Source: Oscillospiraceae bacterium (GTDB lineage: Bacteria > Bacillota > Clostridia > Oscillospirales > Ruminococcaceae). From it: a stretch of DNA of 64,000 bases. The notes below the pieces were generated by a model. The model was not told the DNA's origin, did no database searches, and saw only the letters and a program-made list of their open reading frames with translations. Shown here piece by piece: positions 16,839-24,974 of this stretch; within the stretch, counting starts at the first letter, position 1, and each line of letters begins with the position of its first letter. A program made the translations under genes and the position numbers. Location of the stretch: contig WRLY01000001.1 of assembly GCA_009776305.1 (NCBI GenBank), positions 124,001 through 188,000 of the forward strand, written 5' to 3'.

Positions 16839-17990
16839 CTATAGCGACGTCAGTAAAACAGCCTGTTCAGTGTCCTTGTCAAAAATATGAACATGCTTGG
16901 GGTCAATCGCCAATTTCACCACGTCCTGAGGACGCACGGTCGAGCGGCTTGAAACCCTTACGGTCAACGGAATACCTTCGCAGGTGAGGTACAGATAGGT
17001 TTCGGCGCCCATCATTTCCGCAACGTCAACAGTAGCTTCAATCACGCCTGTTTTAGCGGTGGAGAGGAAAAGCTCTTCATCGTGAATGTTTTCGGGGCGC
17101 ACGCCGAAAATTACTTCCTTATTTACATAATTATCAAGTACCGCGCTGTCAACCTTGCTTGAGGGAATTTCAACGTAGAACTTACGACCTCTTGCGTTCT
17201 TGCCGTCTTCAGAGCCGAATTCCACCATGTATTTCCCGTCGGTTTTAAGCAACTTGGATTCTATAAAGTTCATCTGCGGAGAGCCAATAAAGCCCGCCAC
17301 GAACTTGTTGACAGGGTTAGAATAAAGGTTAATCGGGCTGTCGATTTGCTGAATGTAGCCGTCTTTCATAACCACAATTCTGTCGCCCATTGTCATAGCC
17401 TCGATTTGGTCATGGGTAACATAAATAAACGTTGTACCCAATTTCTTATGAAGCTTTGATAACTCGGTTCTCATCTGCGCCCTTAATTTAGCGTCAAGGT
17501 TTGAGAGCGGCTCGTCAAGCAGGAATACCTGAGGGTCGCGAACTATAGCACGTCCAAGTGCCACACGCTGTCTCTGACCGCCCGAAAGAGCTTTGGGCTT
17601 ACGGTCTAAAAGGTGAGTAATGTCGAGAATTCTTGCGGCTTCGTCCACTAACTTTCTGATTTCATCTTTGGGGACTTTTCTGAGTTTGAGCCCGAATGCC
17701 ATGTTTTCAAACACCGTCATGTGGGGATAAAGCGCGTAGTTCTGGAACACCATCGCTATGTCTCTGTCTTTGGGCGCGACGTCATTTACCAAACGGTCAC
17801 CGATAAAAAGCTCGCCCTCGGTAATTTCCTCAAGCCCCGCAACCATACGAAGCGTTGTAGACTTACCGCAACCCGACGGACCTACAAGGATTATGAATTC
17901 CTTGTCCTTAATGTTCATTGTGAAATCTGTTACGGCGGTTACGCCTCCCGGATAGCGCTTATAAATACCTTTTAGTGATAAACTTGCCAT
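16839..17990 (-). CDS. Sugar ABC importer ATPase (MsmK/UgpC/MalK type)
   Basis: This is a 383-residue CUT1-family ATPase: Walker [11 protein letters not shown] (about 38-47), signature LSGGQRQR (about 135), Walker [14 protein letters not shown]-loop [13 protein letters not shown] and a C-terminal TOBE/regulatory domain (about 240-383). No permease or binding-protein genes are adjacent, which fits the shared multitask ATPase that energises several carbohydrate importers in Firmicutes. The start follows a good site (GCAGGAGG, minus strand at 18001-18008). Confidence 0.95.
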   Translation of the reverse strand: MASLSLKGIYKRYPGGVTAVTDFTMNIKDKEFIILVGPSGCGKSTTLRMVAGLEEITEGELFIGDRLVNDVAPKDRDIAMVFQNYALYPHMTVFENMAFGLKLRKVPKDEIRKLVDEAARILDITHLLDRKPKALSGGQRQRVALGRAIVRDPQVFLLDEPLSNLDAKLRAQMRTELSKLHKKLGTTFIYVTHDQIEAMTMGDRIVVMKDGYIQQIDSPINLYSNPVNKFVAGFIGSPQMNFIESKLLKTDGKYMVEFGSEDGKNARGRKFYVEIPSSKVDSAVLDNYVNKEVIFGVRPENIHDEELFLSTAKTGVIEATVDVAEMMGAETYLYLTCEGIPLTVRVSSRSTVRPQDVVKLAIDPKHVHIFDKDTEQAVLLTSL

Positions 17991-18356
17991 TTCAAAAAAT
18001 CCTCCTGCTTATAAATGAAATAAACTTATACAAGATTACTCATATAATCATAGCAGATATAACAGGAAAATGTAAAGTACCTAATTAACTAAATTTTGTG
18101 AAAATGCTTTATGTATATTGCCTAATCGTCACAAAGCTTAATCGGTCTTTGTCGTTTTTGTTGTTACTTATCTACAAAAAAACGCCCGAAACTAATCATA
18201 ATAAGGGGTAAGACAAACATTTTCAGCGAATGTGACAATATAACAGTGTGAATTTTGTGTAAAGTTGTACCATATAATTTTATAAGAACCTGCGGTTATA
18301 AGAATTGCACGCCGGTTTCCGCTTGTTAATTTAAAATTAAAAAGGTCGGTGATTAT
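17991..18356. other. Intergenic region between divergent genes
   Basis: This 366-base AT-rich gap separates the sugar ATPase (minus) from the DUF4830 gene (plus). It holds the minus-strand promoter described separately and the ribosome sites of both genes. A TATAAT at 18273-18278 may serve the plus-strand gene but has no good -35. I see no RNA gene or ORF in it. Confidence 0.6.
18047..18076 (-). promoter_or_regulatory. Probable promoter of the sugar ATPase gene
   Basis: Read on the minus strand, TTTACA (18076-18071) and TATGAT (18052-18047) are spaced by 18 bases, about 57 bases before the start codon. Confidence 0.5.
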
Positions 18357-18809
18357 ATGCGTAAAACCTCTCGCATTAACAATAAACTTATTCTGCTAAT
18401 CCTGCTTTTCTCCTTAGCTACGCTGTTTATAATCCGCTCTGCCGTAGTAAGGGGAAGCGGTCTGCCAAAAGTTACGGGAATTCCCGATATTGTGATTTTT
18501 TTGTCAAGCTTTGGTTGGGAGGTCGAACCTGAACCCGTAACCACCAAAAACGTGCAAATCCCGGCAAAGTTCTCTCCTGTATATGAGAGGTATAATGAAT
18601 TACAGAAAAAACAAGGGTTTGACCTGTCGCGCTCCCGCGCCGATATTGTCGAAAGCTACACCTTTAGGGTTTTGAACCACCCCGTCGGCACTGACAACGA
18701 CGTATTTGCCAACGTTTTGGTATCGAGAGGCAGAATAATAGGCGGAGATATATGCTCTTTTGCGGTCGAGGGGTTTATGACAAGCTTTGACGGACTGACG
18801 CATAATTGA
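18357..18809 (+). CDS. DUF4830 domain membrane-anchored protein
   Basis: This 150-residue protein has an N-terminal membrane anchor (about residues 10-30) and an extracytoplasmic domain with FLSSFGWEVEPEP, YNELQKKQGFDLS and GRIIGGDICSF, which I recognise as the DUF4830 family of Clostridia. Function is unknown. AAAAGGTCGGTGATT precedes the ATG. The following transglutaminase-like gene appears to have its own promoter. Confidence 0.8.
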   Translation: MRKTSRINNKLILLILLFSLATLFIIRSAVVRGSGLPKVTGIPDIVIFLSSFGWEVEPEPVTTKNVQIPAKFSPVYERYNELQKKQGFDLSRSRADIVESYTFRVLNHPVGTDNDVFANVLVSRGRIIGGDICSFAVEGFMTSFDGLTHN

Positions 18810-18812
18810 TAA

Positions 18813-18842
18813 TTGACAACTGATAATTAAAAATGTTATAAT
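18813..18842 (+). promoter_or_regulatory. Sigma-A promoter immediately before the transglutaminase-like gene
   Basis: TTGACA (18813-18818) and TATAAT (18837-18842) are 18 bases apart. The -10 ends only six bases before the GTG at 18849, so transcription would begin at or beside the start codon. No Shine-Dalgarno site is present, pointing to a leaderless message. Confidence 0.6.
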
Positions 18843-18848
18843 TACTTA

Positions 18849-20150
18849 GTGATGAAAAAAATAAAAATTTTTAAAAAATTTTCAGTAATAACGATTATAT
18901 GCGCCGTTATGCTTAATACAGCGGCGGGCTTTGCAAGCTACGCCGATTTTCAGGATTCTTTAGAACGGGTGTTTGTCCTTGAAACCACCCGCGACCCCGA
19001 CCGCTACGCCCGCTTAACGGCGGACGGAAACACTATTTATGCCGAGGGGCGTTTTAATGAGCCGGAAATTGTGGAATTTTACATAAGCGGAGCGACCATG
19101 AGCGGCGTAAGGAACGTCTTCACAAACCATAACGACGGTGTTAAGGGTTCTTTCAGCGCCCACTTCAGCGGTATTCCCGCCGAGGAAAACGCCCGCGTCT
19201 ATTTAAGGTTTTCCGACGGGAGCGTCATGAGCTATCGCGTTGAATACAGTCCTGATGTGGGTTGGTTTTTCGGCGACAACGGGCTGTCCGACAAGGGCTT
19301 AGCGGTTCTTGAAAACTATCATGTAATTCCACCTGAAATAAGCGCCTATTACATCAGCGCGACCCTTGAGCCTGATGAAATAAGTCAAACACTGGACAAG
19401 CTTCGTGAAATAGTTGACGAGGTGACTTTTGGGCTTGACGACGATTATCAAAAAGCCAAGGCGTTAAATCAGTGGGTAGCCAATCATTTTTATTACGACT
19501 ACGATGCGCGGGATAATGAGGTTACAGAAGATACGGTTTCAATTGCCACTACTTTAGCGCTTAATCGTAGCGTCTGCATAGGTATAGGCAACCTTTACGC
19601 CGCCCTGCTCGAAGCCGCGGAAATTAAAGCGCTGAACATAAAAGGCGGTGTTGTTTCCCCTGCAGAGGGCTATCCTTATGAGGAACTGACCAAAAGAGGC
19701 GCGGTACATGAATGGGTGGCTTTTTGGTACGAAAAAGAAAACCGCTGGGTTTACGCCGACCCTACATGGGACAGGCGCGGTATTTTTGAAAACGGCGAAT
19801 ACAAGTCTAAGCCCCCCGTGATGAAACATTTTGATATTTCGCCTTTGGCTTTGTCTTTCGACCACAGAGGGGACAGGGCTGAACTTAGGAATTATTTCGG
19901 AGCTTTAGAGGTTATTGGAAATGCGGTGGACGATTCAGCCGTTTCACCGCAGGAATCCGAAATTCTGCAAACCATTACAACCACGACAACCACAACAATC
20001 GAAACGCCCTCGCAAATGACGCCGATAACAGCGCCGGGGCGCATTGTTCAACGTTACAGTATTGCTTATATAATTACCCGGGTCGGCGCGGCACTGGCGA
20101 TTTTAGGATTAATAATTTTTATTTTTAGCATTTATAAATCGAAAAAATAA
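18849..20150 (+). CDS. Secreted transglutaminase-like (papain-fold) protein, membrane anchored
   Basis: A signal peptide (about residues 5-30) is followed by an extracellular region with a transglutaminase core. The predicted triad is Cys243 in RSVCIGIGNL, His287 in VHEWVAFWY and Asp304 in YADPTWD. A Thr-rich linker (about 375-390) leads to a C-terminal membrane helix and a basic KSKK tail. Bacterial proteins of this class are mostly proteases or amidases rather than true cross-linkers. Start codons GTG 18849 and ATG 18852 are adjacent; neither has a ribosome site. Substrate is unknown. Confidence 0.88.
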   Translation: MMKKIKIFKKFSVITIICAVMLNTAAGFASYADFQDSLERVFVLETTRDPDRYARLTADGNTIYAEGRFNEPEIVEFYISGATMSGVRNVFTNHNDGVKGSFSAHFSGIPAEENARVYLRFSDGSVMSYRVEYSPDVGWFFGDNGLSDKGLAVLENYHVIPPEISAYYISATLEPDEISQTLDKLREIVDEVTFGLDDDYQKAKALNQWVANHFYYDYDARDNEVTEDTVSIATTLALNRSVCIGIGNLYAALLEAAEIKALNIKGGVVSPAEGYPYEELTKRGAVHEWVAFWYEKENRWVYADPTWDRRGIFENGEYKSKPPVMKHFDISPLALSFDHRGDRAELRNYFGALEVIGNAVDDSAVSPQESEILQTITTTTTTTIETPSQMTPITAPGRIVQRYSIAYIITRVGAALAILGLIIFIFSIYKSKK

Positions 20151-20163
20151 AGGAGAAAAAAGC

Positions 20164-21369
20164 ATGTCAAACACCTTAGGTACTATCTCAAGGGGAATAA
20201 AAGCCCCCATGATAAAGGAGGGCGACAACCTCTCCGGAATAGTAACGGAAAGCGTAATCACCGCCGCCCGTGAAAACGGGATTGAATTCCGTGACAGGGA
20301 CGTTGTAGCCGTTACGGAAGCCGTCCTTGCCCGCGCACAGGGCAATTACGCCGACGTTTCTCACATAGCCGAAGATGTGAGGAATAAATTCCGTGACGGA
20401 AAAAATTCCGCTGGCGAAATAGGCGTTATTTTCCCTATATTATCGAGGAACAGGTTTGCTGTCTGCCTTAAAGGTATAGCAAACGCCGCTGAAAAAATTT
20501 GCCTCATGTTAAGCTACCCCTCCGACGAGGTCGGCAATCGTCTTATAACCGTTGAACAGCTTGAAGAAAAAGGTGTGAACCCCTATACCGACATACTTTC
20601 CGAAAAGCAATTCAGGGAGCTTTTCGGCTATAACAAGCACATATTCACAGGCATTGATTATATTGATTATTACAAAGAAATCATCGAGAGTGCGGGCGCT
20701 GAAGCCGAGGTGATTTTCGCAAACAACCCGCTGACCATACTTGATTTCACCAAAAACGTAATCTGCGCCGACATACACACAAGAAAGCTGACCAAGGAAA
20801 AACTGCTTAAAAACGGTGCGCTGAAAGTCGTCGGTTTAGACGAAATTTTATGCACTTCGGTAGGCAGTTCGGGATTTAATCCCGATTACGGCTTGCTCGG
20901 CTCTAACAAGGCGGGGGAAGACAGGGTAAAGCTTTTCCCAAAGGACTGCCACGCCTTTGTGGCTGAAACCGCCGCGAAATTTTTAGAGAAAACAGGAAAA
21001 CGCATAGAAGTCATGATTTACGGCGACGGCGCGTTTAAAGACCCGGTAGGCTTTATCTGGGAGCTTGCAGACCCTGTAGTTTCACCCGCTTATACAGAAG
21101 GGTTGGAGGGTACGCCGAACGAAATCAAAATAAAATATATCGCCGATAACGAATTCTCTCACTTGCAGGGTGAAGAACTTAAAAGCGCTATTTTTAATAA
21201 AATCAAACAGAAGAGCGGCGACCTAAAGGGCAACATGGAATCGGAGGGCACAACCCCCCGCCGCCTCCCCGACCTGTTAGGCTCGCTTGCCGACCTTACT
21301 TCAGGGAGCGGGGATAAGGGTACGCCGATTGTGCTGATTCAAGGGTATTTTGAAAATTATGCTGATTAA
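20164..21369 (+). CDS. F420-0:L-glutamate ligase-like protein (CofE/FbiB family)
   Basis: This 401-residue protein matches the coenzyme F420-0:gamma-glutamyl ligase domain (PF01996): DRDVVAVTEAVLARAQGNY near residues 44-62 and GVIFPILSRNRFAVCL are characteristic. In F420 makers the enzyme adds glutamate to F420-0 using GTP. No other F420 gene is in the window, and longer versions like this occur in Firmicutes that lack F420, so the true acceptor here is unknown. AGGAG lies upstream of the ATG. Confidence 0.8.
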   Translation: MSNTLGTISRGIKAPMIKEGDNLSGIVTESVITAARENGIEFRDRDVVAVTEAVLARAQGNYADVSHIAEDVRNKFRDGKNSAGEIGVIFPILSRNRFAVCLKGIANAAEKICLMLSYPSDEVGNRLITVEQLEEKGVNPYTDILSEKQFRELFGYNKHIFTGIDYIDYYKEIIESAGAEAEVIFANNPLTILDFTKNVICADIHTRKLTKEKLLKNGALKVVGLDEILCTSVGSSGFNPDYGLLGSNKAGEDRVKLFPKDCHAFVAETAAKFLEKTGKRIEVMIYGDGAFKDPVGFIWELADPVVSPAYTEGLEGTPNEIKIKYIADNEFSHLQGEELKSAIFNKIKQKSGDLKGNMESEGTTPRRLPDLLGSLADLTSGSGDKGTPIVLIQGYFENYAD

Positions 21370-21375
21370 ATAATA

Positions 21376-21403
21376 AAAAGGGTGGGGTAGTCCCGCCCTT
21401 TTT
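21376..21403 (+). terminator. Intrinsic terminator 1 after the F420-ligase-like gene
   Basis: AAAAAGGGTGGGG-tag-TCCCGCCCTTTTT forms a GC-rich stem followed by a T-run, right after the stop codon. Confidence 0.88.
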
Positions 21404-21428
21404 ACCGTGTAACGCACGCTTCGCGAGA

Positions 21429-21458
21429 AAAAGGGGTGGGACAAGTCCCACCCCTTTT
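21429..21458. terminator. Intrinsic terminator 2 (tandem copy)
   Basis: AAAAGGGGTGGGAC-AA-GTCCCACCCCTTTT is nearly the same stem as the one at 15645-15668. It has A and T tracts on both sides, so it can serve both strands, including the convergent DUF6106-like gene. Confidence 0.85.
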
Positions 21459-21502
21459 ATTTAATTATAAACAAGATTTGCAACCCCAAAACTCCCCCGC
21501 CT

Positions 21503-22036
21503 CTACGCATCGCTGTTGTCTTCTTTCAATTCCTTTTTTCTGAGCGAGTACGGCACGCTTTTGTTAATTGCTGATAATACGTTCCTGTTAGGCGAGAAAA
21601 GCAGGGCTGTTTTTCCGTATTTTTCATGACGGGTTACAATGTACCACAAATTTTTATAACCGCAGTCGTGCGCCTCCACCGTAACTGTCACGTCTATTGT
21701 TTTGCCGTCAGAGTATTCGCCCCATTCCTCGGTTTTGTTAATTTTGATTGTAATAAGACGTTTGCGCTTTTTCTTTGCCATGATTTTGTCTATATCCAAT
21801 TCGTCATTGGTGATTATATATTCATACTCAATAAACGTGTTTTGAATCATAATCCATGTCAGCCAAATAACGCCGATTCCCAGAAAAATCAAAAGCATAG
21901 AAGCAAAGGGGAATAATCTTGCCGCCGTCAGAAAAACAAAGCACAAAACCGAGCCGCCGAAAACCAGACCCAAGCGTTTTAGTTTATCCTTTGTTTCGCT
22001 CTTTTTTGCAATCATTTGTTCTACAAAACTGTCCAT
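21503..22036 (-). CDS. DUF6106-like two-helix membrane protein
   Basis: This 177-residue protein has a charged cytoplasmic N terminus, two adjacent membrane helices (about 25-70), and a C-terminal soluble domain with EYEYIITNDELDIDKI and KKRKRLITIKI. The pattern fits a conserved Clostridia family annotated as DUF6106; I am fairly but not fully sure of the number. No catalytic motif is evident. AAAGGAC precedes the ATG on the minus strand. Function is unknown. Confidence 0.72.
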   Translation of the reverse strand: MDSFVEQMIAKKSETKDKLKRLGLVFGGSVLCFVFLTAARLFPFASMLLIFLGIGVIWLTWIMIQNTFIEYEYIITNDELDIDKIMAKKKRKRLITIKINKTEEWGEYSDGKTIDVTVTVEAHDCGYKNLWYIVTRHEKYGKTALLFSPNRNVLSAINKSVPYSLRKKELKEDNSDA

Positions 22037-22256
22037 AAAAATAAGTCCTTTCGATTATTTGGTTTTTTAGTGAAAAGCAATAATAGTTTCATCTTTATTT
22101 TAGTCAATATGCTTAAAAGTCGGAGTATCGGGTGAAAAACCCGCCGTCTTTTTATGCCGCAATAAGTATAATCATACCACAACGCCGTCGCTTTTGCAAG
22201 CTTTTGCCCGAATTTCCGGCAAAAACGAGCTTTTTTGAAAAAATCATATCAACCGA

Positions 22257-22490
22257 TTATTTTATTTTCAGGAAAATAAAATAACATCATCTTATTTTCC
22301 GGGAAATGACGTTATTTTTTTAATAAAAAAACATCATCAAAACCTTTGTCAGAGCCTAAATAGCATGAGCTTATTTTTCAGGCTTTATTTTATTAAAATT
22401 CATCTCGTGTTATTTTTTCGCAAAAATAAATCGCTTCATCTTATTTATTTGGGGGTTATGTAAAATAAATTAAGATGAAGCGATTTTTCA
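22257..22490. repeat. Cluster of AT-rich inverted repeats
   Basis: At 22257-22284 a perfect inverted repeat has 13-base arms TTATTTTATTTTC around AG. At 22334-22385 lies a looser AGCCT...AGGCT hairpin. At 22427-22490 arms of 23 and 24 bases (AAATCGCTTCATCTTA...) flank the loop GGGGGTTATGTA. CATCATC or CTTCATC next to TTATTT recurs four times. It could be a decayed miniature element, a set of regulator sites or an RNA structure. Confidence 0.6.
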
Positions 22491-22509
22491 AACTTTGTTG
22501 ATAAAAGTG

Positions 22510-22538
22510 TTGACAAATCCGAATTAATGTGTTATATT
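22510..22538 (+). promoter_or_regulatory. Consensus promoter of the rimP-nusA-infB operon
   Basis: TTGACA (22510-22515) and TATATT (22533-22538) have a 17-base spacer, with about 95 bases of leader before rimP. Confidence 0.88.
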
Positions 22539-22555
22539 ATTAAAGTAAAAGTAGG

Positions 22556-22584
22556 CTGAAGACTGAGGAATCCTCAGTCTTCAG
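22556..22584 (+). promoter_or_regulatory. Perfect leader hairpin upstream of rimP
   Basis: Arms CTGAAGACTGAGGA and TCCTCAGTCTTCAG flank a single A, a 14-base perfect inverted repeat near the predicted 5' end of the operon transcript. No T-run follows, so it is unlikely to be a terminator. It may be an RNase processing site, a stabiliser or an autoregulatory site. Confidence 0.6.
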
Positions 22585-22634
22585 TGTTTGTAAGGAATGT
22601 ATAAGGATATTTTTTAAACAGGATTTTATAAAAA

Positions 22635-23108
22635 ATGGAAAAAAACCAAAATATTGAAACCAAGGCGCGGGCTCTTTCGGAACCCTTAATTTCACAAGCC
22701 GGCTTTACCCTCTGGGACGTGATTTTTGAAAAAGAGGGAGCTATGAATTATCTTCGGATTCTGTTCCATAAAGATAGCGAAAACGAAAGCGTAACAGACG
22801 AGGACTGTGCACTTATGACCACCCCATTGAACGAGCTTATGGATAAGCAGGACTTCATAAAGCATGTGGATATTCTTGAGATAGGCTCTCCCGGGCTCAC
22901 CCGAAAATTACGCCGTCCTGAACATTTTACGCAAAATTTAGGCAAACCCGTTCGTGTTGTGAAGCGCGGAGAAAAAGGAAAAACCAATGCGTTTTGCGGA
23001 ACGCTTTGCGACTATGAACCCAAAACGAATGAATTTTCACTTCAAACCGCTACCGAAAAGGTTGTTTTAAACGTAAAAAATTGCCTCAGAATTAATCTTG
23101 ACTTATAA
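22635..23108 (+). CDS. rimP: Ribosome maturation factor RimP
   Basis: This 157-residue protein has the two-domain RimP layout: an N-terminal alpha/beta domain (residues about 10-85, with YLRILFHKD and the conserved ISPGL-like motif seen here as IGSPGLTRKL) and a C-terminal SH3-like barrel. It assists assembly of the 30S subunit. It opens the conserved rimP-nusA-ylxR-ylxQ-infB-rbfA operon, with 32 bases to nusA. Confidence 0.95.
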   Translation: MEKNQNIETKARALSEPLISQAGFTLWDVIFEKEGAMNYLRILFHKDSENESVTDEDCALMTTPLNELMDKQDFIKHVDILEIGSPGLTRKLRRPEHFTQNLGKPVRVVKRGEKGKTNAFCGTLCDYEPKTNEFSLQTATEKVVLNVKNCLRINLDL

Positions 23109-23140
23109 ATATACTATTAACTGAAAGGAACTCTACCGTA

Positions 23141-24196
23141 ATGAATAATATAGAGTTATTTGACGCGCTTTCGCTTTTGGCAAAGGAAAAAGGCATAGAG
23201 CCGGATTTGCTTTTGGAAAAAATACGCGCCGCTTTGGTGATTGCCATAAAAAGGGATTATCCGAGGAGCGAAAACATTGACTTTGACATAGATATAGCTA
23301 AGGGGAAATTTGACGTTTCTATTTTAAAGGAAATCGTAGAGGACGTTGAAGACGACGCCAATCAGATTACCCTTGAAGAAGCCATGAAATATTCCAAACG
23401 CTCAAAGCTCGGCGGACAGTGTGTGGTAAAACTTAATACCAAGCACTTCGGGCGTATTGCCGCCCAAACCGCCAAGCAGGTTATAAAGCAGGGGATAAAA
23501 GAGGTTGAGCGCGCCCAGCTTGTCGAGCAATGGGGCAGTCTGCAAAACGAAGCCATTTCCGCCAACGTGCTGAAAGTCGAGCCTGAGTCCGGCAACGCCA
23601 CTCTTGAAATAAACGGAAGCGAAGTCACCTTGTTCAAAGGCGACCAAATCCCCGGTGAAGAAATATACGCCGGCGACATAGTAAAGGTTTACGTTTCAGG
23701 GGTTTCCGCAAATGACCGCCGTCCCACGCTTAAAATTTCTCGCACACATAAAGAGTTGGTCAAGCGCCTTTTCGAGCTTGAAGTGCCTGAAATTCACGAT
23801 GGAGTAGTGGAAGTCAAAGCCGTCAGCCGCGAACCCGGTTCGAGAAGTAAAATGGCGGTCACAAGCAACGACCCTAACGTTGACGCGGTGGGTTCCTGCA
23901 TAGGTCCGTCAAGGAGCAGAATTTCCGGTATATGTAACGAGCTTTGCGGGGAAAAAATAGATATTATCACCTATTCGGAAGACCTGAAAGAGTTCATAAA
24001 GCAAGCCCTGCGTCCCGCCGATGTTGTAGATGTAGACATTCCCGATGAAAACGTCCGCGCCTGCACCGTCACAGTTCCGGATAATCAGCTTTCGCTTGCG
24101 ATTGGTAATAAAGGGCAAAACGCAAAATTAGCAGCGCGGCTCACGGGTTATAAAATCGACATTAAACCCGAAAGCGGATTTTTTGAAAGCGAATGA
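23141..24196 (+). CDS. nusA: Transcription termination/antitermination factor NusA
   Basis: This 351-residue NusA of the short Gram-positive type has an N-terminal RNA-polymerase-binding domain (1-125), an S1 domain (about 133-200) and two KH domains (about 205-345; VGSCIGPSRSRI and LAIGNKGQNAKLAARL are the GxxG-type loops). No acidic AR repeats are present, as expected in Firmicutes. It modulates pausing, termination and rRNA antitermination. AAAGGAACT precedes the ATG. Confidence 0.96.
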   Translation: MNNIELFDALSLLAKEKGIEPDLLLEKIRAALVIAIKRDYPRSENIDFDIDIAKGKFDVSILKEIVEDVEDDANQITLEEAMKYSKRSKLGGQCVVKLNTKHFGRIAAQTAKQVIKQGIKEVERAQLVEQWGSLQNEAISANVLKVEPESGNATLEINGSEVTLFKGDQIPGEEIYAGDIVKVYVSGVSANDRRPTLKISRTHKELVKRLFELEVPEIHDGVVEVKAVSREPGSRSKMAVTSNDPNVDAVGSCIGPSRSRISGICNELCGEKIDIITYSEDLKEFIKQALRPADVVDVDIPDENVRACTVTVPDNQLSLAIGNKGQNAKLAARLTGYKIDIKPESGFFESE

Positions 24197-24282
24197 CGGA
24201 TAACGGGCAATTAATAGCCTTTCTCGGAAACTCTGAGCAAGCAAATTTTTTGCCCCGAACGGTTTTCAGAGGAAGTCTAATG

Positions 24283-24567
24283 ATGATTGAAAAAAGAATA
24301 CCCGTTCGCAGATGCGCGGGCTGTATGGAACACTCGGACAAAAAAGAACTTCTCCGTTTGGCAAAAAACAAGGACGGTGAAATATCCTTTGACCTTTCGG
24401 GTAAAAACCCGGGGCGGGGAGCTTATATATGCAGGAATATGCAGTGTCTTGCAAAAGCGCGCAAAAAGAGAGGTTTTGAACGGGCGTTAAAGTTAAAAGG
24501 TGAAGTACCGCACGAAATCTACGAAAAAATTGAGCGGGAAATCGGGACGGAAAACCAATTTAAATAA
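24283..24567 (+). CDS. ylxR: YlxR family RNA-binding protein (RNase P modulator RnpM)
   Basis: This protein of about 94 residues carries the YlxR signature: PVRRCAGCMEHSDKKELLRL and GRGAYICR. In Bacillus the family member binds RNase P RNA and modulates its activity. I place the start at ATG 24283, seven bases after AGAGGAAG (24268-24275); the adjacent ATG 24280 is possible. An in-frame ATG at 24193 overlapping nusA would add a non-conserved 30-residue tail and is unlikely. Confidence 0.9.
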   Translation: MIEKRIPVRRCAGCMEHSDKKELLRLAKNKDGEISFDLSGKNPGRGAYICRNMQCLAKARKKRGFERALKLKGEVPHEIYEKIEREIGTENQFK

Positions 24568-24587
24568 AATCCGAGGGAAACAAAATC

Positions 24588-24887
24588 TTGAAAAATGTTT
24601 TAAATAATATAAGTCTTTGCAGAAAAGCCGGGGCTTTAATTATAGGTTTCGACGCCGTTATTGAGGCGGCGGAAAAAGGAAAAGCCAAAGGGGTTTTAAC
24701 CACACGCGACCTTTCGGAAAAAACGCTGAAAGAAATAAATTTCTACGCCGAAAAATTCAAAACCGAAATCTGTGTCCTGCCCGAAGAAATAACCATGAGC
24801 CAAATAAAAAAAATAACAGGCAAACAGGCGGGCGTTATGGCAGTTACTGACGATGGGCTGTTGAGAGTAATCATTAACAGTGAATAA
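24588..24887 (+). CDS. ylxQ: L7Ae/L30e family ribosomal-like protein YlxQ
   Basis: This 99-residue protein of the L7Ae/L30e/S12e/Gadd45 fold (NNISLCRKAGALIIGFDAV) binds kink-turn RNA. The start is TTG 24588 with GAGGGAAAC upstream. It sits in its usual place between ylxR and infB. Confidence 0.9.
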   Translation: MKNVLNNISLCRKAGALIIGFDAVIEAAEKGKAKGVLTTRDLSEKTLKEINFYAEKFKTEICVLPEEITMSQIKKITGKQAGVMAVTDDGLLRVIINSE

Positions 24888-24974
24888 CAGTTCACGGTTA
24901 GTCAGTTATCGGGAAATCATCATGTAGCAACTTTATAAATTATTAATTGCTAATTACTTACTGGGGGAAAGTGA

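Larger units (their letters stand above)
22037..22634. other. 598-base intergenic region rich in palindromes
   Basis: The gap between the DUF6106-like gene and rimP contains, in order, a stretch without features, a cluster of AT-rich inverted repeats (22257-22490), a consensus promoter (22510-22538) and a leader palindrome (22556-22584). No ORF with a ribosome site was found. Confidence 0.7.

Noticed and set aside
24193-24282. YlxR start at ATG 24193 overlapping nusA
   Set aside because: It would add about 30 non-conserved residues; AGAGGAAG at 24268-24275 supports the start at 24283.
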